The notes beneath the pieces are model-generated. The model had not been told where the DNA came from. It saw only the letters and a program-made list of their open reading frames with translations, and did no database searches. The translations under genes were made by a program, and so were the position numbers. Below are positions 35,403-43,798 of a DNA stretch of 64,000 nt, one piece after another (positions within the stretch are counted from its first letter, which is position 1; each line of letters begins with the position of its first letter). Source of the DNA: Alicyclobacillus sp. SO9 (GTDB lineage: Bacteria; Bacillota; Bacilli; Alicyclobacillales; Alicyclobacillaceae); contig NZ_CP066339.1 of the NCBI RefSeq assembly GCF_016406125.1, forward strand, positions 1,922,001 to 1,986,000, in the 5' to 3' direction.

Positions 35403-36152
35403 GTGAATGTGAATTATGATTTATCAGATGAAGTATTGGTGATTACGGGAGGAGCAAGCGGTATAGGTGCAGGGCTCGCGCAGGCCTACGCCAAAGTCGG
35501 CGGAACTGCTGTGGTCTTGGATGTCAACAAGGACCTGCTTCGAGCCATTGGGCAGGTTGATACCGGTAGCGGAAGTATCCAGCCGATTTATTGCGACGTT
35601 GGGAATTCTGCGGAGGTCACCGATGTCTTTGCTTCTATCAAGACACAATATGGCCGCGTTGACGGTCTGGTGCTAAGTGCCGCGATTCAACCGCGATCAG
35701 AAGTGGAACATATGTCGGATGAGGAATGGCACCGTGTAATTGAAGTAAATCTAAATAGTGCTATGTATTGCAGCCGAGCAGTAGTCCCCGTAATGAAAGA
35801 ACAAAGAAGCGGGTCCATCGTAACTTTCTCGTCAGGGTTAGCTTCACAAGGTTGGGCGACAGCCTCTGCATATGCCACTACGAAAGCTGGGCTCATTACA
35901 TTTGCCCGCTCCTTGGCCCGTGAACTCCTGTCCCACAGGATTCGAGTAAATGCTTTAGCACCGGGGGTAACGGATAGTCCTCTGTTCACAGGCCCAAACA
36001 CAGAGGAAGAACAAAGCTTTTTTCGTCAGAAAGTAGGTTCTGTAGGTACGGTAGAAGATGTAGTGAAGCTCCTTTTGTTTTTGGTGTCTGATGCATCTTC
36101 AAGTTTGACGGGTTCCTTAATTAATAGGGAATTCATATTTCCTGACAGTTAG
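35403..36152 (+). CDS. Short-chain dehydrogenase/reductase
   Basis: This 249-residue SDR has the cofactor motif TGGASGIGAGLAQ and a conserved serine in TFSSGLASQ. The catalytic YxxxK pair appears as YATTK. The C-terminal membrane-like tail common to some SDRs is absent. Which alcohol it oxidises is not evident. It starts 13 bases after the FAH gene with AGGAGGTGA upstream, so it is part of the same operon. Confidence 0.88.
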   Translation: MNVNYDLSDEVLVITGGASGIGAGLAQAYAKVGGTAVVLDVNKDLLRAIGQVDTGSGSIQPIYCDVGNSAEVTDVFASIKTQYGRVDGLVLSAAIQPRSEVEHMSDEEWHRVIEVNLNSAMYCSRAVVPVMKEQRSGSIVTFSSGLASQGWATASAYATTKAGLITFARSLARELLSHRIRVNALAPGVTDSPLFTGPNTEEEQSFFRQKVGSVGTVEDVVKLLLFLVSDASSSLTGSLINREFIFPDS

Positions 36153-36171
36153 GGAAAGGTGGAACAATGGC

Positions 36172-37800
36172 ATGACAAACCGCAGACCGGTGATTATTGT
36201 TGGAGCTGGGCCAGTTGGCCTCACCACAGCCTTAGAATTTGCCAAGCTCAATATACCTTTTGTTGTGGTAGAAGAAGACGCAACGGTCTCGACGCTACCT
36301 AAGGCGGGAACGCTCATGCCGAGAACACTTGAGATATTCGACAATATTGGCGTGGTTACTCCTGTGTTGGAGGCGGGACTGCGTTTTGACGAAATTCATT
36401 TTGTTGAGAGAAGTTCAGATAAGGTACTGGTCCATGTAGATATGCATTTATTGCGAGACATTACCGCATTTCCGTTTGTTTTGAATCTACCGCAGCATGA
36501 GTTAGAGCCAATTCTTTTAGATGCGGTTTTAAAGTCTGGAATGGGTACGGTTTTATTCAATCATAAATTGGTTGATTTCTCACAAGATGCCTCAGGGTGT
36601 TACGTAACCGTTGAAACGGAGCACGGACAAAAAACGCTCGAAGGAGAGTATACAATTGGGTGCGATGGTAGTCACAGCGCCTTGAGAAAACTATTGGGTG
36701 TCAAAATGGAGGGGAAGACCTATCCTGAGCGTTTTATGGTCATAGACACTCAAGTTCCACTTGATCAAAGAGAAGGAAGGAAACTCACGTATTTATCGTA
36801 TGTATTCGATCCGAACGAGTGGATCATCGCTGTTCGACAGCCAAAGTTTTGGAGATTTCTATTTCCGGTACAGGAGGGTGATCCAGACCCCAGCCAAGAA
36901 GAAATGGAACGAAAAATTAGAATTGCCGTCGGCAATTTACCAGTGGAATTAGTTGCATCTTCTGTCTATAAAGTGCACCATCGCTGTGCTAACCGTTTTC
37001 GGGTAGGAAGAGCGTTTTTAGTTGGGGATGCAGCCCATCTAATTACACCAGTTGGGGGTCTCGGATTAAATACCGGTATCTGTGATGCCGATAATCTCCC
37101 TTGGAAAATCAACATGGTCATGACAGGCTTGGCGTCATCAGACCTCTTAGATACGTATGAAGCTGAACGACAGCCCATAGCTCAGTTTAATGCCCAAAAT
37201 TTAGCGGATCGGAATCGCCGCTATATCATGATGAAAAATCCTGTGAAGCGTTTGATTAGAAATGTCGCCCTACGCTATGTGGAGGGGTCGGAAAAACTGA
37301 AATGGCAGACCGCCGCCCAGGGCAGTCTTTTGGCTACAAGTTATAATCCTGTCAAACGAAAGCCAGGCGGTAAGATTTTGGAAGGCGACCGAATTCCTGA
37401 CGGGCCTCTACTGGACCATAGCGGTGAGTACGTACGCTTATACAACTTAATTGAGAAGGATTTCATCGCATTGACTTTTGCTGATGCGCGTAACCGACCA
37501 GTACTGGACAATGACGTCGATGGATTTCGCGCATACCTCATCACTTCCCAAGATGCCACTCATGATACAGAACTGCGGAAAAGGTCTTTTCTGGACCTAG
37601 GGGGACGACTGAGGCAACGTCTCGGTGCCCAACCGGGAGAAGTGTATCTCGTTCGCCCGGACGGGTACGTTGCCAAAGTATTTGCGGGAAATCAAAAGAC
37701 TGCGTTAGAGGTATTCTATGAAGTGCTAGGAGAGCCTGACGGCTGGCTAAAGCCAAACGTGAATTGGACGAAACCCGCCGATGAGAGGGACTTTGGTTAG
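36172..37800 (+). CDS. FAD-dependent aromatic-ring monooxygenase (MhpA/PheA type)
   Basis: This 542-residue flavoprotein has all three signatures of class A hydroxylases: VIIVGAGPVGLTTALEFA at the N-terminus, the DG motif IGCDGSHSALRKLLG, and the GD motif FLVGDAAHLITPVGGLGLN. A C-terminal thioredoxin-like extension of about 150 residues matches MhpA- and phenol-hydroxylase-type enzymes. It probably hydroxylates the ring after the molybdenum enzyme's first attack. It is the last gene of the co-directional cluster; a hairpin follows at 37931. Confidence 0.9.
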   Translation: MTNRRPVIIVGAGPVGLTTALEFAKLNIPFVVVEEDATVSTLPKAGTLMPRTLEIFDNIGVVTPVLEAGLRFDEIHFVERSSDKVLVHVDMHLLRDITAFPFVLNLPQHELEPILLDAVLKSGMGTVLFNHKLVDFSQDASGCYVTVETEHGQKTLEGEYTIGCDGSHSALRKLLGVKMEGKTYPERFMVIDTQVPLDQREGRKLTYLSYVFDPNEWIIAVRQPKFWRFLFPVQEGDPDPSQEEMERKIRIAVGNLPVELVASSVYKVHHRCANRFRVGRAFLVGDAAHLITPVGGLGLNTGICDADNLPWKINMVMTGLASSDLLDTYEAERQPIAQFNAQNLADRNRRYIMMKNPVKRLIRNVALRYVEGSEKLKWQTAAQGSLLATSYNPVKRKPGGKILEGDRIPDGPLLDHSGEYVRLYNLIEKDFIALTFADARNRPVLDNDVDGFRAYLITSQDATHDTELRKRSFLDLGGRLRQRLGAQPGEVYLVRPDGYVAKVFAGNQKTALEVFYEVLGEPDGWLKPNVNWTKPADERDFG

Positions 37801-37930
37801 ATTATAGGTTGATGATAGGTGGTTTGATTAGGCATGAGCTGATTCCCTTAGCTTTCCAGTGAACAGCTCGAGACAAGGATTGACTTCCTTTCAGTAGTGA
37901 ATATTGCGGCTTATAGTAAGGTATTTGGTG

Positions 37931-37959
37931 GCGACAGACACCAGCAGGGTGCCTGTCGC
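37931..37959. terminator. Possible bidirectional terminator hairpin between convergent genes
   Basis: GCGACAG (37931-37937) pairs with CTGTCGC (37953-37959), and inside them CACC pairs with GGTG, leaving one mismatch and a short loop. The position between two convergent genes fits termination. No clear T-run follows on either side, so confidence is moderate. Confidence 0.45.
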
Positions 37960-38040
37960 TCTAGACAAAGCCAGGGATGAAATTCTTTCTGTATATGGAG
38001 AAACAATGATCTGAAGGTAACCTGACGAAATGGTTGCCGG

Positions 38041-39171
38041 TTAAAGTTTTGTCCACTCCAAGACGGCGTCTAAGGCAGAATCGATGTCTGCTTCTTTTGA
38101 ATAAAAGTGGGGTGCCAGTCGAATTACATCACCCCGAGCAGATGCAATAATGTTCTTGCGCATTAAAAACGTTTCCACATCATGTGAATCTGACACGCGA
38201 ATAGCAGTACTTGCTCCTTTATGAGGAATCGTCTCAGGACTGGCCAGATTTAGTCCCCGCGCTTTTACACCGGCAACAGTGTGGGCGGATAATTCATCAA
38301 TACGCTGTTCAATGCGCTTTAGACCGACTTCATAAATCAAGTCCATACCGCCGCGGGCGGCGAAGGCTGCTAGTACCGGTGGAGTACCTGTATTGAAGCG
38401 ACGAGCACCTTCTCCATAGTCGAAATGGGTGCTGTCGAAGTAGAAGGGGTTCACCCGAGCAAACCAACCGGTCATCGTTGGTTCAAGCTGTTCTGCCACG
38501 CTTTTACGGACATAAATGAACGCTATGCCCGGAATTCCAAGCAAGTATTTTAGATTCCCTGTGACGAGAATATCAATATCTAGTTCCTTTACATTGATGT
38601 CACACGTGCCCATGGATTGGTACGCATCGACAAAAAGCAGCGAGTCATGGGCATGTGCAAACTTTGCAAGCTCCTTTAAGTTTTGTTTGGCGCCGTTGTA
38701 GTATGCTACATGATGTACCGATAGTAATGCAGTCGTGGGGCGCATTACAGATTCGAACAGAGCAGGAGTATAGAATCCATCATCACTGTTAACAAAGTCC
38801 AGGGCAATACGGTTTCGGTGTTGATGGGCATGCCACACATGTCCAACAGTTGGGAATTCCCCGACAGTAGTAATGACATGGTTTTTTTCATCGTGGGGCA
38901 ATGTGCTTGCAATCATAGACGTGGCATCGGACACCGAATTTACCACGCCAATTTCTGATATGTCAGCGTGGATGAGGCGGGCAAATGATGCTTTAGCCCG
39001 CTCTACGCCCTCCATCCAAAAACTCCAGTCCATCCCGACTGTACGCCAGTTGTCGAGATATTCCTGCATCGCATTCATAACTGCAACGGACTGGGGTGCC
39101 TGAGAGCAGTTACCTAGGTGAACTTTCTCTTCAAGAATTGGGAATTGATTTCGGTATTCTTGCAGTTTCAT
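38041..39171 (-). CDS. Class V aminotransferase / cysteine desulfurase-like PLP enzyme
   Basis: This 376-residue fold-type I PLP enzyme has the cofactor aspartate in FVDAYQSMG and the Schiff-base lysine in TGNLKYLLGIPG. The family includes serine-pyruvate aminotransferases, cysteine desulfurases and isopenicillin epimerases. The gene lies 13 bases downstream of an amino-acid permease gene on the same strand, so both probably serve one amino acid. A good AAGGAGG precedes the ATG. The substrate is unknown. Confidence 0.85.
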   Translation of the reverse strand: MKLQEYRNQFPILEEKVHLGNCSQAPQSVAVMNAMQEYLDNWRTVGMDWSFWMEGVERAKASFARLIHADISEIGVVNSVSDATSMIASTLPHDEKNHVITTVGEFPTVGHVWHAHQHRNRIALDFVNSDDGFYTPALFESVMRPTTALLSVHHVAYYNGAKQNLKELAKFAHAHDSLLFVDAYQSMGTCDINVKELDIDILVTGNLKYLLGIPGIAFIYVRKSVAEQLEPTMTGWFARVNPFYFDSTHFDYGEGARRFNTGTPPVLAAFAARGGMDLIYEVGLKRIEQRIDELSAHTVAGVKARGLNLASPETIPHKGASTAIRVSDSHDVETFLMRKNIIASARGDVIRLAPHFYSKEADIDSALDAVLEWTKL

Positions 39172-39184
39172 AGAATGTTCCTCC

Positions 39185-40588
39185 TTAGTTTATGTCTGCT
39201 GATGTGTCGTTCGAAGCGGAGGGGGATTTCCTGCCCCACATAAAATAGTACACGATGCCACAGAGCAGGATAAACGGTGCACCGAAGTACCAGGCTGCTA
39301 CCCAGTTCGAATCGGTTAGCATCGTTAGGAGAATAGCAATAAGCAGAACGGCTCCAACGATAGGGACCACAGGAAACAGGGGAGCCTTAAATGGCAGTTC
39401 CCAGTCTTTGGTGAGTGGACGGAAACGAAGGAAGGTGAGAAAAATCATGATCCATACAAAGATACCACCAAATATCGCAATGCCAAATAGGTCGTTAAAC
39501 GCTTTTGGGGTCAGAACATTAAGGATAATCGCCACAAGTAAGCCGGCACTAGACAGCAGTAATGCCGGTATAGGTACTCCTGATTTATTGATATGCCCAA
39601 GTCTTTTAGGTGCGTAGCCTCCACGTGATAATGAAAAGATCATTCTGGTACACAAGTAGAGGTTCGTATTCATACTTGACAGAGCTGCAGTAAGTACGAC
39701 AAAGTTCATAATGCCGGCTGCGGCAGGAATACCTATCTTTGCAAATACGAGCACAAATGGACTTTCAGTAATGAGTTTGGCACCCGTCTGAGTCCACGGG
39801 ACGACGGCGAGCATCACGACTAAAGACAGCAGGTAGAACAATACGAGTCGTACAACCATCGCACGCATGGACCGCGGGATCGCTTTTGCTGGCTCCTTGG
39901 CTTCTCCTGACGTTACTGCTACGACTTCGACGCCGTAAAAGCTGAAGATAGCCATCAACACTGCCATCCAAACACCGTGGAACCCATTTGGCATGAACCC
40001 TTTGTGACTGGTAAAGTTAGAAAATCCAGTTGCTGCAGTTCCGATACCAAAGATTATCGCAAGACCGAGAACGATAAAGAGAACGATAGCGACAACCTTA
40101 ATCATGGCAAACCAATACTCAAACCTTCCAAAATTACCTACAGACCTTGCGTTAACGTAGACCAGAGCCAACGAAAAGACGAGAATCCACAGCCATTTTG
40201 GAATACTAGGGAACCAGTAGTTCATGTAGAGTGCAACAGCCGTTGCTTCGCCGCCAATCGCGATGACTTGAGCCGCCCAGTAAGTGTAACGGACAACAAA
40301 ACCAGCCCAGTTGCCGAGATACTTCTCTGCATAGACGCCAAAGGATCCTGCTGTAGGATGAGCAACCGCCATTTCTGAGAGACTCAGCATCATCAAAAAG
40401 GCAATCAATGCTGCAATCGCAAAGCTGATAATGACTGCAGGTCCAGCGTAACCAATGGCAATACCCGAGCCCATGAACAAACCAGTTCCGATGGCGCCAC
40501 CGATTGCAATCATAGTCAATTGTCCGGTAGAAAGCTCACGCTTTAGCCCGCTTTCCCGCTGAAATATACTATCGTTTTCTGGATTCAT
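39185..40588 (-). CDS. Amino-acid permease, APC superfamily
   Basis: This 467-residue protein has twelve predicted helices and the APC signature IGGAIGTGLFMGSGIAIGYAGP in helix 1. It belongs to the AAT subgroup (GabP, LysP, aromatic permease). It leads a two-gene operon with the downstream PLP enzyme, suggesting import of an amino acid that is then deaminated or transaminated. The promoter region is shared with the divergent Crp/Fnr gene. Confidence 0.88.
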   Translation of the reverse strand: MNPENDSIFQRESGLKRELSTGQLTMIAIGGAIGTGLFMGSGIAIGYAGPAVIISFAIAALIAFLMMLSLSEMAVAHPTAGSFGVYAEKYLGNWAGFVVRYTYWAAQVIAIGGEATAVALYMNYWFPSIPKWLWILVFSLALVYVNARSVGNFGRFEYWFAMIKVVAIVLFIVLGLAIIFGIGTAATGFSNFTSHKGFMPNGFHGVWMAVLMAIFSFYGVEVVAVTSGEAKEPAKAIPRSMRAMVVRLVLFYLLSLVVMLAVVPWTQTGAKLITESPFVLVFAKIGIPAAAGIMNFVVLTAALSSMNTNLYLCTRMIFSLSRGGYAPKRLGHINKSGVPIPALLLSSAGLLVAIILNVLTPKAFNDLFGIAIFGGIFVWIMIFLTFLRFRPLTKDWELPFKAPLFPVVPIVGAVLLIAILLTMLTDSNWVAAWYFGAPFILLCGIVYYFMWGRKSPSASNDTSADIN

Positions 40589-40623
40589 AAATTCTGCACC
40601 TCATCTCTTCGTGTTTTTTTACA

Positions 40624-40637
40624 TTAAACAAGTTTAA
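40624..40637. promoter_or_regulatory. Palindrome in the divergent permease/Crp-Fnr intergenic region
   Basis: TTAAAC (40624-40629) and GTTTAA (40632-40637) form a 14-base inverted repeat with a two-base centre. It sits between the permease start and the Crp/Fnr-type regulator start, where an autoregulatory site is expected. Sequence alone does not prove binding. Confidence 0.35.
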
Positions 40638-40675
40638 ATTCAGAACAATTAGTCATTTTGACCGGGGGGATTTCG

Positions 40676-41404
40676 GTGTCCGATTATCATTTTTTACATA
40701 ATTCCACATGGGTAGAGTCTGTTTCATTTGACTGGAAACCGTATCAGGCTTATGGTCACACGTTGAGCGTCGCCAAACATCAGTATGTCTTTCATGAGGG
40801 CGGTCCGGTCGAATATGTGTTTGTTGTTCACTCCGGACGAATTCGCCTGTGTCAGTTGAGTAGTACGGGTGAAGAGAAGACCATTCTTGTTGTTGGTTCC
40901 AACAATTTATTTGGAGAAGTCAGTGCTATGCAACAAGATGGCTATATCACATCAGCTGTTGCATCCTGTGACTCTCAATTATTACGGATTCCAGTACAGA
41001 CTTTTCTATCACTGTTCAGAAGTAATTCAAATTTTTCTGAGTTCATTTGCCAAAGTATGAGTCATAAGTACAAAATACTCTCGTCCCAAGTAACAGCTAT
41101 TTCATATACATCCGCACAGTATAGAGTTGCACAATACGTTCTCGAGTTAGCACAGAGTTACGGTGAGTCGTTTGAGACTGGTGTTCGAATTTCCATTTCC
41201 TTTACTCATCAAGAAATGGCCAACCTTGTTGGGACAACACGTGTGACAGTTGCGCAAATTTTTGGACGGCTGGAGGAACTACATATGTTGATCAAAGATG
41301 GTTCATACTTCTATATACCTTCCATTGAAAATTTTCGTCACCTCCTTGACAATCCTAAAGCTTCGCATTCTCACAGTAGCGTGATTAAGAGAGATGCGCT
41401 GTAA
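40676..41404 (+). CDS. Crp/Fnr-family transcriptional regulator
   Basis: This regulator of about 242 residues has a cyclic-nucleotide-binding-type beta barrel (VEYVFVVHSGRIRLC) and a C-terminal HTH (SFTHQEMANLVGTTRVTVAQIFGRL). No N-terminal cysteine cluster is present, so it is not an oxygen-sensing FNR. GTG 40676 follows CGGGGGGA. It is divergent from the permease/aminotransferase operon and probably controls it. Confidence 0.87.
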   Translation: MSDYHFLHNSTWVESVSFDWKPYQAYGHTLSVAKHQYVFHEGGPVEYVFVVHSGRIRLCQLSSTGEEKTILVVGSNNLFGEVSAMQQDGYITSAVASCDSQLLRIPVQTFLSLFRSNSNFSEFICQSMSHKYKILSSQVTAISYTSAQYRVAQYVLELAQSYGESFETGVRISISFTHQEMANLVGTTRVTVAQIFGRLEELHMLIKDGSYFYIPSIENFRHLLDNPKASHSHSSVIKRDAL

Positions 41405-41469
41405 AGTGTTTTACATATCTCTGTTCATTTAGAATATATAAATAATTCAATTTTCTTACTATACTAACA

Positions 41470-41912
41470 GTTGAAAATGAAGCGTGTTACCGCTGTTGGA
41501 AAGAGATTTGCACTAATCTTAGCCGCGGCAAGGCAGGAGACAGCGTTACCTTTAAAAATCAAAAGAATAAAGTACTCCTTGAGGAATACGGTACAGAAGA
41601 GGAAGTCGTTACACAGCGACGTAACACATTTAACAGTGCATTAAATATAACGTCGCGAGAATTTAAACTCATTAGCATCGGAATTCACAAGCAAGTGTCT
41701 CATTTGCCTTATCGAGTAGGGGTTGTGGCTTTTTGTGGAACAATCCTGCTATTGGCGAAGTCATGTTTGGGGAAAACATCACGATTTGGAAGGCACAATC
41801 CACGAAGGAGCTGGACTACTGGATTACGGCGGGTGAGACTCCCGCTGAAATTTTGGAACAGTATACGGAGACCACCGGTAAGCCTCCGATGATCCCGATG
41901 GAACATACTTAG
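41470..41912 (+). pseudogene. GH31 alpha-glycosidase remnant with internal deletion
   Basis: The first frame reads LLEEYGTEEEVVTQRRNTFN up to about 41677. A second frame then continues with RNSQASVSFALSSRG and FLWNNPAIGEVMFGENITIW, and ends with YWITAGETPAEILEQYTETT and TGKPPMIP before a stop. These are consecutive blocks of the N-terminal half of GH31 glucosidases/xylosidases, with material missing at the frame change. The catalytic barrel is gone. The tail overlaps the GH43 remnant, marking a deletion junction near 41890. Confidence 0.7.
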
Positions 41913-42928
41913 GGAAAAGAACAGGTGACCAGCCTCAATTTGACCCGGGTGTCATGACAGAAGGAGAAAATACATATCTGTACACAGGTTTTTGTGGAAT
42001 TGGAGATGAAACGAGAAAGGGTCCGATGGCTACGGTACTAGGGCCAGATATGCTTAGTGTCGTAGAAGAACCGGTCTTCATTGCACCAAGTGAACCGTTC
42101 AGCAGGGGCAGTGGTTATGAAGGACACGAGTTTTTTGAGGCTCCTTCCATGAGAAAAAGAGGGGACACCTATTATTTCATCTATTCTTCAATTGCCATGC
42201 ATGAACTCTGTTATGCGACCAGTCATCATCCGACAAAACACTTTGTTTATGGTGGTGTCATTGTAAGTAATAGCGATGTTCAGATTGAAACTTATAAACC
42301 AGCCGCGAAACCTATGTATTATGGCGGCAACAATCACGGCAGCATCGTTGAAATTGACGGTGCATGGTACATTTTTTACCATAGGCACACCAATGGGACA
42401 AATTTTAGTCGGCAGGGCTGTACTGAACGAATTGAATTCCAGAATGACGGAACCATTCCTCAGGTAGAGATGACATCCTGCGGGTTAAACGAAGGACCAC
42501 TCGTCGGATCCGGAGAATACCCCGCATATTTAGCATGTAATCTATTCTGTGAGCATGAGGAACTGTATACGGGGACTCACGGGGCGTGGATGGACGGACG
42601 ATTTCCAAAGATAACTCAGGATGGAAGAGACGGAGATAAAGAGCCAGGCTATATCGCTAATATGAGAGATACTGCGACGGCCGGATTCAAATACTTCAAT
42701 TGCAATGGGGTTCAGAGAGTCACAATTAGGGTGCGAGGCTATTGCCGCGGGTCTTTCCAAATCAAAACATCATGGAATGGTTCCGTCTTAGGTGAGATAC
42801 CGGTGGACTTTACGAATGTATGGAAAGCCTATTCTGCGACTATCGCGATTCCAGATGGTATACAGGCACTGTATTTTACATATGCAGGAGTGGGTAATGC
42901 CAGTCTGCAATCCTTTTCATTAGAGTAG
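41891..42928 (+). pseudogene. GH43 glycosidase remnant lacking its N-terminus
   Basis: The frame is in register from DPDGTYLGKRTGDQPQFDPG through a 324-codon stretch beginning MTEGENTYLYTGF. It contains FFEAPSMRKRGDTYYFIYS, with the acidic residue and fold expected in GH43 arabinofuranosidases/xylosidases, and a C-terminal beta-sandwich carbohydrate-binding-like part. The first blades of the propeller, including the usual N-terminal catalytic aspartate, are missing, and a stop precedes the frame. A truncated product from ATG 41954 could be made but is unlikely to be active. Confidence 0.65.
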
Positions 42929-43261
42929 CCCATCATCTCACTTTAGTATGTTGTGTCCCACAAGCGTTTCTGGCACTGCAATTACAGTTTGGGGCGTCCA
43001 ATAATCGTAAGGGAACCAAACATTGGTTACTGTTCGACGAACCAGTAATAATGAGGTCCTCAGACGCAGCACGCCGGTCAGCCTTACAAAAGATGAGGTT
43101 TCGGACAAATTAAATGACAAACGAGGGCGAAGCGCACAACGAATGTCAAGTTGTGCGCTCTATTGTCTTACAAAATCATGTTTGCTTTGACTTCCAGTAA
43201 TATTTTAACGTGTCACGTCGTCAACTAATCAGGATGTCTCAAGAGTGCTAGGGGTGTGAGT
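42929..43261. other. Intergenic region before the ECF sigma gene
   Basis: No gene is visible. The region is AT-rich in its second half. It should contain the promoter of the sigma/anti-sigma pair, but I could not fix an ECF-type -35/-10 pair with confidence. The ribosome site AGGGGTG lies at 43249-43255. Confidence 0.35.
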
Positions 43262-43798
43262 TTGGATAGAAACAAAGCGATAGAGGAATGGTTTCATCAA
43301 TTTGCAACTGACATTTATCGTTTTCTTATTTATTTCACGGGGGAAGTTGAAAACGCCGAAGACCTGCTGCAGGAGACTTTTACACGAGCTTATGATAAAT
43401 TCTATCAGTTTCGACATGACAGTTCCCCAAAGACTTGGCTATTGCAAATTGCTCGCAATTTGGCAATTGATGATGTCAGAAAGTCTGAGCGGAATATGGC
43501 TATGGATAAGGAATTTATTGTTCCGGACTTGGTAACTCATGACAAGGGCCCAGAAGAAGCGACTGTTGTGATAGAAACGACTCGATGGGTCTTAAACGCA
43601 CTCAGTGAAATGAACCCCGACTTTTCTAAAGTCTTGTTAGTGCGAGGAATTCAAGATTTATCGTCAAAGGACAGCGCGAAGATACTTGGATGGTCTGTCG
43701 TAAAAGTCAACGTGACTTATCACCGTGCTTTAAAGGCAGCGCAAAAGATATTTTCTCATAGCGAACGACAAGATGAGAAAGCGGGTGTGAATTCATGA
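43262..43798 (+). CDS. ECF-type RNA polymerase sigma factor
   Basis: This protein of about 178 residues has sigma region 2 (FLIYFTGEVENAEDLLQETFTRAYDKF, then KTWLLQIARNLAIDDVR) and a region 4 helix-turn-helix (SSKDSAKILGWSVVKVNVTYHRALK). TTG 43262 lies six bases after AGGGGTG, which makes it a better start than GTG 43256. The stop overlaps the following membrane-protein gene, the usual arrangement of a sigma factor with its anti-sigma factor. Confidence 0.88.
   Translation: MDRNKAIEEWFHQFATDIYRFLIYFTGEVENAEDLLQETFTRAYDKFYQFRHDSSPKTWLLQIARNLAIDDVRKSERNMAMDKEFIVPDLVTHDKGPEEATVVIETTRWVLNALSEMNPDFSKVLLVRGIQDLSSKDSAKILGWSVVKVNVTYHRALKAAQKIFSHSERQDEKAGVNS

Noticed and set aside
22973-37800. Complete nicotinate or purine degradation pathway
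   Set aside because: Dihydroxypyridine dioxygenase, maleamate amidase and maleate isomerase are not visible, nor are the purine-route partners such as uricase or allantoinase.
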